Shown here piece by piece: positions 1 to 10,730 of a stretch of DNA of 64,000 nucleotides. Source of the stretch: Phialocephala subalpina. Taxonomy: Eukaryota; Ascomycota; Leotiomycetes; Helotiales; Mollisiaceae. The position numbers were made by a program, and so were the translations under genes. The DNA lies in contig FJOG01000011.1 of the NCBI GenBank assembly GCA_900073065.1, forward strand, positions 321,454-385,453. The letters run 5' to 3'. Within the stretch, counting starts at the first letter, position 1, and every line of letters begins with the position of its first letter. The notes beneath the pieces were generated by a model. The model was not told where the DNA came from. It did not search any database and worked only from the letters and a program-made list of their open reading frames with translations.

Positions 1-25
1 TGGGGTGGGGTGGGGTGGGGTGGGG
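1..25. repeat. (TGGGG)n simple repeat
   Basis: The window opens with about five tandem TGGGG units followed by a G-run. The unit differs from the TTAGGG telomere repeat of most filamentous fungi, so I treat it as a G-rich microsatellite that could form a G-quadruplex. Whether the array continues to the left cannot be seen. Confidence 0.8.
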
Positions 26-1041
26 GCAAGTCAGTCGTCCCCCTACCCATGGGGCCCCCGTGCGCAGCCTACGTCTTTTACCTGTATACTTGATGATGTC
101 ATTGACCCTACCAGAACATTTTAGAATCATGAAGCTGATGTTAATAGATATTCGGAGTTGATCAATATCGTACACTCAACACTCTGTTTCAAAAATTTTA
201 GCCCAAGAGACGTCCACCCTTTTTCTCGAAGTGTCCTTCCCGCACGTCTCGACACGATTCGTTACATGTCATTCGATTTCGAATGGAACCATTCCGGAGG
301 AGATTTCCGAGTGAGCGGTACCAAAATGTTCCCCTTGCTATCAGAGATGAAAAATCTTCGCGTATAAGAAGTTTACTTGAAGCGATCTTTGGATACGACC
401 TCGAGGGGGTTTTACTGCCTCAAACTCAGAGAGAGTGTCAAAATGGCCACCTGTTTGAATGTCTCTGAGATTGTTGTTGCTGGTGAGCATGTTGGGCCAT
501 GGAAAGGTAAGGTGAGCGAGGTTTTGGCGGCCAGAGTGATTTTTTCTGGAGGTCTATAATAAAGCTTTCATTGCAGGAAAAATGAGTTTCGCTTATATGG
601 CTCGGCATCACTTCGGGAAAGTTGATTTTGGGCATCTTCAACTCTTCGGTCACTCTGGTTGAACGTCAGAGTGGGTTTCCCAATCCCAGTGTTTTGTTCA
701 CGAGGTCGTCAGCTTTTTCCGTCTGCATGCTCGCGCTTCTTTGCCAAACTCTTAACTTCCTATTCGGTGTTCAATTTGCAGTGCAAGATCCTTGGATCAA
801 GAGCAAAGCGTAGCCAAGCCTGACGCCAAGGCTCGATGATCGTTCCAAGCCCTTTAAATCTTGGCTCCTTCCATCTCAGGCGATGGCCCGATTTCAGTCT
901 CTGTTATCACTTGGCAATAATGCGGACCGAAATATTTCCCTTATCCAAAATGGCTTCCCATCACCATGGTGCTGGTAAGCAAGCCAGCCATTCTTGAGAG
1001 TATAAGAGAAAAAGTATTTCGCGTATGACTCTAAATTTCTG
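26..1041. other. Intergenic stretch, no gene recognised
   Basis: Short open frames occur on both strands here, but none looks like a known protein, none joins to a neighbour by good splice sites, and none has convincing codon use. I see no RNA gene or repeat. The last few hundred bases probably hold the promoter of the aminopeptidase gene that follows. Confidence 0.5.
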
Positions 1042-1083
1042 CACCTCCACCTCCACCTCCACTTCCACCTCCACCCCCTCCTC
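1042..1083. repeat. CCACCT pyrimidine-rich microsatellite
   Basis: Six-base CCACCT-type units, one changed to CCACTT, run to within about 35 bases of the aminopeptidase start codon. CT-rich tracts are common just upstream of starts in filamentous fungi, so this may be part of the core promoter or 5' UTR. That role is an inference from position. Confidence 0.7.
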
Positions 1084-1115
1084 TCTGCCAGTTCTTCGGG
1101 TCTAAGACATGAAAC

Positions 1116-2954
1116 ATGAGACTTTTGGAATTGCTTACTCCCTTGGCTGCTCTTGCGGCCACGGCTTCGGCTGCTCTAGCCACAGAACTCGTCACGAGAA
1201 AGCCTTTGGTAGAATCAGTCAGTATTCGTTGTCGTATAATCTCAATATTTTCCTAATGAAGCAATCAGAACAAACTGAGAAGAGTTCTTCTTCGTTCCAA
1301 CCTCCTTGCGAAGGCTAGGACCCTTGAAGGATTTGCCTACGCTACCACGGAAAGAAATCGTCTCATTGGTACTCCTGGTCACAATGCCACTGTGAATTGG
1401 ATCTATGATACCATCAAATCTTTCCCAGACCACTACACCGTGTCTCTGCAACCTTTTGATCTGTCAGTTGGCGTTAGTGCAACTTTGAGTGTGGATGAGG
1501 TCCCTCTGGAGGTATTTGCCGTTGGGCTAGTCCTTCGGGAACCGCAAAGGGGCTCATTGTTCACATTCCCAACCTTGCTTGTGACGAGGTAAGTTTTGCG
1601 TATGCTATCACTCTAAACAGTACTGACTTTCTTCTCAGAGTGATTTCCCGGCCGACTTGACTGACAAAGTGGTTCTGGTGTTCCGTGGGGATTGTCAATC
1701 CGCTGTGAAGGTCGCATATGCTGGTGCTAGAGGAGCAGTGGGCGCCATTGTTTACAACAACGTCGAAGGAAACTTAGACGGTTACTCTCTTCAGAGACTT
1801 TCCACGCCCGAGGGACCCTGTGAGTTTAAATTGAAATGCAAATTAGATGTCAGCTGATACGAATTACAGATGTCCCAACTGGCGGTATCTCACAAGCTGA
1901 TGGACTTGCTTTGATTGCAAAACTTGATGCTGGTGAAGAGATCCTCGCTGATCTCAACAGTGTCACCAAAGCTATTACCATGTTAGTGTGCTTCTTTATT
2001 GCTGTGGTTCAGAAACTTACAATCCTTTCTAGTTACAACATCAACGCTCAAACCATTGCCGGAGATCAAGACAATGTAATCCACATCAGTGGTCACTCCG
2101 ACTCGGTCGCTGCTGGTTTGTTACGATATCATGTCCATATTTCAGACAACTTACTGATGACATTCTAGGCCCTGGAATCAATGACAACGGGTCCGGCACA
2201 ATTTCTATCCTCGAAGTTGCTATCCAACTCACCAACTTCTCCGTTAACAACGCCGTCCGCTTCTCCTGGTGGTCTGCCGAAGAAGAAGGTCTTCTTGGCG
2301 CCACTTACTACGTTTCCCAACAGCCCCAATCTGAGCTCGACAAGATCTGCCTCATGCTCGATTTTGACATGATGGCATCACCCAATTACGCCTTCCAAAT
2401 CTACGACGGCGATGGATCAGCGTTTGGCGAGAGCGGTCCTCCCGGTTCCGCGGAAGCCGAACATGAGTTCGCGCGTTTCTTCACCGAGGAATCGCACGAG
2501 AACCATACCGAGATTGAGTTTGACGGTCGATCTGACTATGGCCCCTTCCTCGCTGCCGGAGTGGCCACGGGCAGTATTGCGTGCGGTGCTGAAGGGATCA
2601 AGACGGTGGAGGAAGCGTCGATGTTTGGTGGTGTTGCGGGCGTGGCTTATGAGTAGGTGTTTCCGCTTTCCTATTTTCCCTCTCACTCCCAAGACAATTA
2701 CCGAAACATACCTTTGAGAGGAATTGCTGACCCCCGTTACCTATAGTGTGAATTACCATGCTGCGGGGGATAACGTGGATAATGTCAATATGGGCGCGTG
2801 GATCGTGATGAGCAAGGTGATTGCGCACATGACGGCGACATTCGCGAGGAGTTTTGAGTTGTTGCCGCCGAAGACAGAGGAGGCGAAGATTAAGAGGATG
2901 GAAGTTGCAAAGAGGATAAGTGGAAAGGCTACGGGAAAGATATGGGGTGTGTAA
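1116..2954 (+). CDS. Secreted M28 aminopeptidase (leucine aminopeptidase 2/aminopeptidase Y-like), one apparent frameshift
   Basis: A zinc exopeptidase likely to release N-terminal residues from peptides outside the cell. I start at 1116, not at the ATG at 1109, because only 1116 gives a signal peptide (MRLLELLTPLAALAATASA). Seven exons are inferred, with introns 1218-1268, 1589-1638, 1820-1869, 1982-2032, 2116-2168 and 2653-2746. A PA insert (residues about 150-210) precedes the M28 core. All metal and catalytic residues expected for M28 are visible: HSD, INDNGSG, AEEEG, DFDM and NYH. The frame breaks in the GGG run at 1524-1526. One added base restores a family-typical ASPSGTAKG stretch and a total of about 496 residues. 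The usual Cys pair of the C-terminal loop (DPCYHQAC-type) is replaced by VNYHAAGD. A real mutation or a base-calling slip are both possible. Confidence 0.85.
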
Positions 2955-2984
2955 ATGGATATTAATAAAAAGGGTTAAAGTAAT

Positions 2985-3325
2985 AAGAGAGAAAGAAAAG
3001 TAAAAATCAATTATTAATAATTATTAATTAAATAATACTTTATTATATTAAAAAATACGTTAATTTAAATAATAAATATAATTTCTTGGATATTTCGTAA
3101 TTAAAATAAATTATATTATAAAAACTAATAATAAAATTTTTTAAATATAATTTTTTTTTAATTAATTATAAAATGAATTATAATTTTAAATAATAAAACA
3201 ATAAAACAAAATTTTTATTTTATTAATATATTTATATTTATATTATTATTTTTATTTTTATCGCTAATAAATTATTTATTGGATTTTTACTATTATTTTT
3301 TTATATTATAATTATATTAAAGCTA
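2985..3325. repeat. Extremely AT-rich block
   Basis: About 340 bases are almost purely A and T, with poly-A/T runs and no open frame, sitting between two regions of ordinary composition. This could be a RIP-degraded repeat relic or simply an AT island. No terminal repeats are visible at its edges. Confidence 0.75.
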
Positions 3326-3539
3326 ATTGGCATTTAGCGGAAATGGGACAAAAGTTGGCTTTCTTCTGGAGCATTTGGCCTTTGAGCGGTTTGTACGGCG
3401 TGTACGAGGCATGGAAAGGTGGCGAATATCTGTTGCCGAAGGAGCGGCTTTGGAAAGTTGCAGCAGCCAAAGAGGATTGATTCAAAGTCGCAAAGTAGGA
3501 AATCATTTCAAGATAACATCAACACTTTGAAAATCTGAT

Positions 3540-3605
3540 ATTGGGGTTCACCAGCGCATGGAGACAGCCCATTTCCCCTCAGTCTATGGTCGTATGTGCC
3601 AGTTT
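3540..3605. repeat. Dispersed repeat, copy A
   Basis: A stretch around the core AGTCTATGGTCGTATGTG (from 3581) recurs at 6479 and 11423 with extended similarity. With copy C it shares GAGAYAGCCCAWTTCCCC upstream of the core. It lies upstream of the HET gene and next to the foldback element at 3632. Confidence 0.7.
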
Positions 3606-3631
3606 TCTTTCGGGTTAATAAATGTTACATG

Positions 3632-3795
3632 GTACGGAAGGGGGTTGCAAGAAATCATCGACACCCCCCTTGTTTCTGCCACACCACTTTAAGAAATTTG
3701 CGGGGAATATCGCTGGATTCGATGTGGTTCTATGGGCAGCTGATCCCACCGCCTACATGGGGGTGTCGATGATTTCTTGCAACCCCCTTCCGTAC
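3632..3795. mobile_element. Foldback/MITE-like element with 37-bp inverted repeats
   Basis: Positions 3632-3668 and 3759-3795 are exact reverse complements (37 bp), separated by 90 bp. Both outer ends carry TA (3633-3634 and 3793-3794). The element proper may therefore be 158 bp (3635-3792) flanked by a TA target duplication, as in Tc1/mariner/pogo-type MITEs. It has no coding capacity. It ends about 140 bp before the HET start codon and so may lie in that promoter. Confidence 0.75.
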
Positions 3796-3934
3796 AACTA
3801 CCTGGTCCAGCAACTTATGATTGGGCGAAAATGCGATGCGATTCTGAAACACCCGTACCTCCGCAGCTCCGATGATTAAACTCGCTCGACTCGCCAATTT
3901 GCACCACTCTCATATTTTACATTCTCATACAATT

Positions 3935-6252
3935 ATGTCTGCCTATACCGCACCAGGCTTCCTATGCAAGCTTTGTCGCAATATTAATTTCAAACTGTGG
4001 CAAGATCTGACGAAGAATGAGAAAAGTACCATTTTCCAATGCGTCGACGAGTACGATGAAGATCTTGATGAGGACGAGGCTGCCCGAGAGAACCCATATT
4101 TCGCTTCAACTTTGTATCATATCCACCACCCAAGCCTAGCAGCTTTTCAACAATCAGCAGACGACGGATGCCAGTTCTGCTACCAGATTCTTTACGGGGG
4201 ACTTGAAGATGCTTTAGGAGACCATGAGGAAGGCTGGGGACCAGTGATCTTCACGCTGGACGAAGACCACTCCCGCTCTCGAGCAGAAATGCGATCCGAC
4301 GAGGAGCAATGGAGTGGAGAATTGCAAGTACAAATGGGTTCGCAATATCGTGCTTGGATGAGATTGCGAGAATATAAGGGTAAAGAACTTACATCTCGCG
4401 ACTTTGGAATCTCCCTACTAATACATGTCTTTACCCAGACGATTTGGATAATTGCGCTGTGCTCGGTAAAAATTTCAAGAGCAATATGACAACTGGATCA
4501 CTGGCAAATCTTGGTTTAGCAGCGAAGTGGCTTCGTAACTGTATGAACGACCACGGCTGTTGCTTCCCCAAAAGCCCATCACAATCTGCGCTGCCTTTGC
4601 GGGTCTTGGATATCGGGGCTTCTGAGAATGATTGTGGGATTTTCCTCTCGGAGGGTAAAGGTCGCTTGGGGTCGTACGCAACCCTAAGTTACTGCTGGGG
4701 CAAACCCACTCAATTACCACTGCATTGCACCACAATTGACAACATTGAGGACCGTAAGCAGTGCATTTATCCTTCAATATTGCCTCAGACATTCTCTGAT
4801 GCGATCTCTGTATGCCGCCATCTAGGCATCAGGTTTCTCTGGATTGACTCGATGTGCATCATCCAAGAAAATGACGATGATTGGGATGACCAGGCAAAGC
4901 AAATGGCCGAGATTTATTCTGGAGCCATATTAAACATATCAGCAGCATCTGGCAACGATAGTACCGCTGGACTATTTGTCGATCGGGATCCACGAAAGAC
5001 GCATCCTTGCCCGTTTAGTTACAGCTGGAAAGACGAAAGCGGGTCTATAGTCACTTCTTCGTACTTGTCTTGCCTTGATTCGGACGAAAAGCAGTATGGC
5101 TGTCTTGATACACGCGGTTGGACTTTCCAAGAGATGTATTTGCCCTGCCGGACACTTAGATTTTCAAGCCAAGCGATGTATTGGACATGCACTTCGTTAA
5201 TTGCATCCGAAGCCTTACCGAATGGAATGCTACCGTCCAATAATAAGTCTGATTTCGATAAATATATCAGAACCCAGCCAGATGGCTCAACTATCAGCCA
5301 AACTGACAACTGGCACAAATATCGATGGTGGTACAATGCTGTTGAGCGCTACAGTTCACGCCAGTTCACGAAGGAATCCGACAGACTACCTGCAGTATTT
5401 GGTCTTGCGTCACACTTTAAGCACGCATTGCAAGACGAATATCTAGCCGGAATATGGAAAGCTGATATTGTGAATGGCCTAGCGTGGAAAACAGATCAAT
5501 ATTTCGATCGTAACTTTACAGAACAGTCTACCATTGGTGAAGATTCATTGCCCCTTGCACCTTCCTGGTCATGGGCATCGAGACCGGGAAAAGGAATAAT
5601 CTACTCTGAGAGGGAAGACTCAAAGGACGAAATGATGCCGGATTCCATCGAATCCTATGGCAACATCATCGGTTCTGGCAATTCCAATAACTCATCCAGG
5701 CACCAAATGTTTGACCTTTTGGATTCAGAAATTACTTCGCAATCCGCAAACCCGTCTATTATGTCTACGACCAACCACCTGAGAATTCGAGGGTTGATAC
5801 TGGAGGCAAGATGTCTGAAAGGGCGAATTTTGACAGTGCGATCGCCGCATGGAAACTTTAGTGATAATCGCTTTTTTGCAAACCTTGACGAAGTCGTCAA
5901 CACAGAGGATGAGCTATATTGCTTGCCACTATCTTGGTGCAATACAACTCCATCACCAGGAGAGCAAATACAAACGAGGCTTATAGAGGAAGATAAAAGC
6001 ATGGGAAGTATTCAGGACCAAATAGCCTCCGAAAGATCCATGCTAGAACACTTGGGGGTCATACTTCCTGGGGCAACCTGGTGTGGCGATGAAGTTCTCC
6101 AGGCAAAATTCAAGGAAAATACCAGCTTTGAGTGTCTGATTTTGAAAAAGGTTGGGATAGAAGGAATAAAATATCGCAGAGTTGGGTTTGCAACGGTGCC
6201 TGGTCGAGAATCGTTTGAGAGAGTTAGACCAGTTGCACTAGAGCTTATATAA
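3935..6252 (+). CDS. HET-domain protein (heterokaryon incompatibility type)
   Basis: Predicted 752 residues from two exons (3935-4379 and 4439-6252). The 59-nt intron joins GAATATAAGG to ACGATTTGG in frame. I chose the ATG at 3935 because the protein then opens with a short Cys pair (CKLC) that fits a HET N-terminal region. The HET domain begins near residue 228 with YATLSYCWG. It continues through LPQTFSDAI, FLWIDSMCIIQ and MAEIYSGAILNISAASGN, all hallmarks of the family. HET proteins trigger cell death when unlike fungal strains fuse, and the domain is TIR-like in fold. No defect is visible. The gene lies between dispersed-repeat copies A and B and heads a run of NACHT/HET genes, which supports a role in allorecognition. 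The specific partner is unknown. Confidence 0.88.
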
Positions 6253-6424
6253 TTAAAGATGGCACTTCTTTGTTCTTATCGATCCTTCTCTTTCATACGA
6301 ATGACGGCCACCTTAACCAGAATTTAAAGCGCAGAACTTACATTCTAGATCTTAGTTCTGCGAATCGTAAGAAAGGTTTTAACAGAACCTGAGATCTTGC
6401 CTCTGAACTCGTATTTTTCTTCTT

Positions 6425-6610
6425 TGAAGATTTGATGCTAGAGTAATGCGAGACGGTTGAGATAGTACAATGCTCCTCAGTCTATGGTCGTATGTACCAG
6501 GGCATATTAGTATTTAAATCTATATTCTAAAATCTGCGTGCTGCTTTTACCAGTCCACTAATCGCAAAGTCGAGAAGCTGTTGCCTAAATCCCGGACCTA
6601 ATGCGCCAAT
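6425..6610. repeat. Dispersed repeat, copy B
   Basis: Shares with copy C a GATGCTAGAGTA start, GGTTGAGATAG, the TCTATGGTCGTA core (6481) and a downstream block ending AAGTCGAGAAGCTGTTGCCT. The match is diverged, perhaps 65-75% by eye. It sits just after the HET gene. Confidence 0.65.
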
Positions 6611-7138
6611 ACCTCGGTCTAATTGCATTCGTGCCAACACACCCACACCTCCCAATATTTCTTATTGGTACTTTTATTGAGACCAGGCTGAGATCGCACG
6701 CTTGGCTTCTTCAAGCAGCTTACTCGGTGAGAGAAGCACGCCCGCCTGGCTAAGAAGCAGGTTCTTTGGCCTCGAATCATTTAGCACCTACTCACGTCTT
6801 TTTCTGTCCTAGAAGCATCTCCGACCCCGCCTTCAGAGAAATCCTTTTCTCCTCCCACGTTTTTCCCAGCGCGCAAGTCCAATGAGCTCGAGGGCGCGCT
6901 GCGTCATATGACACTTTAGGCTTGATGCCTATGGCGGGAGGTAGCATCGTCGTTCCAGCCTCCTTTGTCCCCATCTATCATCTCACTGTCACGCTCCTTA
7001 AAATGATGGGAATTTTCTCTTTATTGTTCATGCTCTATCTGCGCAATCACGGATTACTCCTCGGGAGATTGAGAATGTGTTCATCAAAGGGACTATGACA
7101 GCCTCTTTGGAAGCTCCATTGAACTTGTCGATGATGCC
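6611..7138. other. Intergenic stretch upstream of the decayed SesA-NACHT gene
   Basis: No convincing coding frame, RNA gene or repeat was found. The stretch probably contains the old promoter of the gene starting at 7139. Confidence 0.5.
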
Positions 7139-10100
7139 ATGTCAGGCCTTGAGGTCGTCGGTGCTCTCTCGGGCGCAGCTCAATTGGCAGATGCCGGTGT
7201 TCAGATCATCAAACTAATCTCCAATTTCTATTCTCAGATTCGCAAGGCGCCAGAATCTCTTCAGAAACGCTCTGGCCAGATTGAGCTTCTGATTGACATC
7301 GCGCACTTGATCCAAGAGACACCGCCACTTCAGACGAATTTAATCAGCTCCTTATTACACAACTGTATCCAAGATGCACATGAACTCCGAGACATCTTGG
7401 AGAAGCTCACTGCGGCTGCGACTGCTAACAAGCTTGAGAAGTATTGGAAGGCGTTGGGCGGCGTTCATAACGAGAAATGCATCCTTACTATTTGCGATAA
7501 GCTGGAACAAGAAAAGAATGCACTTACATTATGTATTTCAAGCATAGACTTGTATGTACTTGTTTCTTTGACCGGCTATGCACTATCTGATAGACACAGG
7601 GAGTTGTTGCACAATATTGGCACTGAGGTCGTTATTACTCGACAAGGTATCGACATGCTCCTTGGAGCATTGCCTCAAGCCCACCAGACAGCTAGGAGTG
7701 TAGCGTTATTTGGCCAGGAACTTCTCACTCTCAAAAGGACAACGCAAAGCATTCGCGACGAGTTGTCCTTGGTTTTCGAGAAAGTCGCGCAAGCAGAAGC
7801 CCTTAGCCAAAATCCCCAAACTCCAACGACCTCAGGAGACCCTCACCAGTCAGCCGCCGCCCATGAGACCTTCATTCAAAGTGAATTACCAGCTCTTCGT
7901 AGAGTTGTTGAAAGCCTCGCTGTAAGTCCAAATCATACGTTCTCAAGGTCGTTATTTCCTAATGTGGTGGAAGCGACAACGAAGTGTAGAATGCATGGAA
8001 CGTAAGTCGCAAGAAAATGGGAGATCGTTGAATGCTTTTGCTAAAGGTTAGCATATCATTAGCCTTCGTTTTCTTGTACATTCCGACTGACAATGCTGTT
8101 AGAGAAGGAGATGAAATGCCTGGCTAGCTTGGCAGTAGGGAATCAAAAGGCGCATCTGACCAGCATTCTTCGTCACGCCGAATCAGCAGGTCAATGGTTC
8201 CGGGAGTCACCAAGGTACAAGCAGTGGGAGCAAAGCAACGCTTCAGACGTACTTTACCTCTTCGCAGGCGCTGGTTGCGGGCAGTCAACTCTCGTGGGGC
8301 ACACCGTAAAGAGCATCCAAGAGCGACATCTCCCATTCTCGGAGTGTCGACTCGGCAGTGCCCTGGAGAATGATTACAACAGACCAGATATCATCCTATA
8401 TTACTTCTTTCAGAGAAACCACCAAACGCCCGAAGGTGTTACCGCCCTAGCCGCTGTGCGGACAATGACAGAACAGCTTGTCAGCCAACATCCTACCTGC
8501 CTCCCTAAACTTTTGAACGTATACGATCTACTTTCTGCAAGGGGTCAAATACTATGAAACTGGTCCGATCTATGGGTCCTTCTTTCAGAGATGATTCAAG
8601 AACTTCCAAGAGTTTTCATTGTCGTTGACGGAGTGGATGAATGCTCGAGCGATTCTAGGATGGCACTTATTCTAGGACTTCTAGGCTTGCTAGCGAATAC
8701 GGGGCCGCAAGCCAAAAGTGCAAAAGGAATAGTCAAGGTTCTGATCAGCGGTAGGCCTGATGATGAAATTATGGGACACCTACTACCGCAACAATGCATT
8801 GGGATATCCGAATCGGACACCGTCAGCGACATACGGGTTTTGGTGCGCACCCGGGTGAGCCGATTCATGCGTCGACATTCACTGACACTTGATATCGAAC
8901 GAGCACTGTCCATATTTTTGTGTTCTAAGTCCCATGGAATGTTTCTATGGATAGTCATGGTTATGGATGAACTCGAGCGGAGAGACGAACGCTTGACAAA
9001 TGAGGCGTTGGTGATTAAGCTTCTGAAGATGCCTATGACTCTTCGCACAACATATGCTTCAATTTTAGAGTGCTCTCCTAAATCACGACAAGAAGACCTA
9101 TGGAGAATCTTGAGATGGCTTCTGTATAGTAAGCGGACCCTTGCTCCGACTGTGCTCGAGCAGGCTTTATGTAAAGAGCTGGAACTTTCAGTATGGAACG
9201 ATTTCCAAGGAGACGTGAAGTTCCTTTGCGGTTCCTTGGTACGGATTAACCCGAATAGTGTTTGTTTTGCCCACGGTACTGTTGCAGAATTCCTCCTCGA
9301 CATTGTGGGCGTTGCGCCACTAGAACATACTGGTGGTATTGCAATGGACCCAGTCAGTGCTAACTCGCACATCGCTGCTATATGTGTATCAAGCTTATTG
9401 GACTCTGAAGACGCGGGTTTTATGACGGAGTGGTTGACAGATACCTTCTTCAGAGGCGAGATGAGCTGGGAAGACTTCGTGACTAAAAACTCATTCTTCG
9501 CATATGCAGCAGAGTACTGGTCCTGCCATCTCGACAAAACAATCCCTTTCAACCGTGTCTTGCGTACGCTTACAGTTAAATTGTTTGAAACATAAAGCAA
9601 CAGAGATATGGTATGAGATGCTACGAGGTCTGGGCATCATACTGTAGGTAAAAGATCGTATTGTTAAGTCTCGAGAGCTAGCTAGGGAGGAGAGTGAGGA
9701 TATAAGAGTCTGCGAGATTACCCCTGAACTATACTCCATATGGAATGAGAGTTTGACCCACTACACGTGACCAGCAACTGACATATGGCGATGATGGCAA
9801 CTTTGTGGGGGAGGCATTAATCGCACGGCTTGGCTGCAAGGCGGCTCTGAGCTGCACCTTGCGGCTTACTTCAATCTAGCTGCGCTCGTTACACACTACA
9901 TATTGGAGAAAGATAATAACCCAAATGTCGAGGCAGAGAATGGAGAGTCACCACTACTCTGGGCGGCAGAGGCGGGAAGCTTCTTTTCTGCTGAGAGCTT
10001 ACTCAATGCTGGAGCGGCGCCGAGCCAACCAACATACGATGGTTGGACTCCTCTGCATTGGGCGGCTTCCAAGGGTGATAAAGCTTTATGGGATCTGCTT

Positions 10101-10730
10101 ATCGATCATGGCGCAGACGAGTATGCAATTGATGCGGAAGGACTCACTGCAAAACATTGGGCTGTCAGACGGGGACACGGTGGTATCGACATTGCCAAAC
10201 GTTGCCGAGGCTTCAGAAGCTCAATATTGATTGATTTTATCTCCCCTTCAGACTCCGCGTCTGTTACACTCGATGATCAGATTCTAGCATTAGCGACTCC
10301 CAAGCCCCATAAATGCTCGAAAGGGAAAAGGTGCGCAAAGTGGAAGAAGCAGCAAAATCTCATTGCGCGGTTCCACCAAGATCTCAAGAACAAAGACGAA
10401 AACGTTCTGAACAGCTTTATCGATGTGTTTGAGACAAGAAGTCACTCGGAGCTTGAGATTAAGTCGTCTATTGTTGCCTCGTCGGATGCGCTGGGAAGAT
10501 GGGCACCACGTATTATGCTTGAGAAAGCTACCCTCTCGAAGGTGGAGCTTCGCGATCCGCAAGACAACGTGAAAGCGTTTCTGGAGGTACAAACACAAAC
10601 CAATAGTACATTATCTGCCATCGAAACGCATCTGTACCAGCCGGACGAGACTAAGGGCGAGTATCTACTCGACACCACCTCCGTTGTTCAAGAGAAGCCT
10701 GACGAAGGCTACATACCGATATTGGCGTAG
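7139..10730 (+). pseudogene. Decayed SesA-NACHT-ankyrin NLR-like gene
   Basis: Domains in order: a SesA-like N-terminal domain (MSGLEVVGALSG, 7139-7900), a NACHT-type NTPase (about 8200-9000), a winged-helix-like region to 9595, then ankyrin repeats (about 9845-10215; GWTPLHWAASKGDK, LLIDHGA) and a charged C-terminal tail. Introns at about 7553-7600 and 7922-8062 keep frame. Several lesions are visible. The Walker A lysine is replaced (GAGCGQST, where GKST is expected). An in-frame TGA stands at 8555-8557, inside a stretch that otherwise reads like the family (NWSDLWVLL). The frame stops at 9595, while in-frame ankyrin coding resumes only near 9800. A 45-nt intron with a poor GTCAAA donor could bypass the TGA, but would remove conserved residues. 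Walker B (FIVVDGVDEC) is intact. NACHT/ankyrin proteins of this kind act as non-self receptors. Confidence 0.75.

Noticed and set aside
1..25. Possible telomere at the window start
   Set aside because: The unit is TGGGG, not TTAGGG, and only about five copies are present.
8531..8589. Intron that would remove the TGA at 8555
   Set aside because: The donor would be GTCAAA and the removed residues (NWSDLWVLL) look conserved. I kept it only as an alternative to test.
8596..9600. Fully open 334-codon frame on the minus strand opposite the NACHT gene
   Set aside because: It mirrors the sense frame over the same span, has no recognisable domain, and the sense strand clearly encodes Walker B and the NACHT tail.
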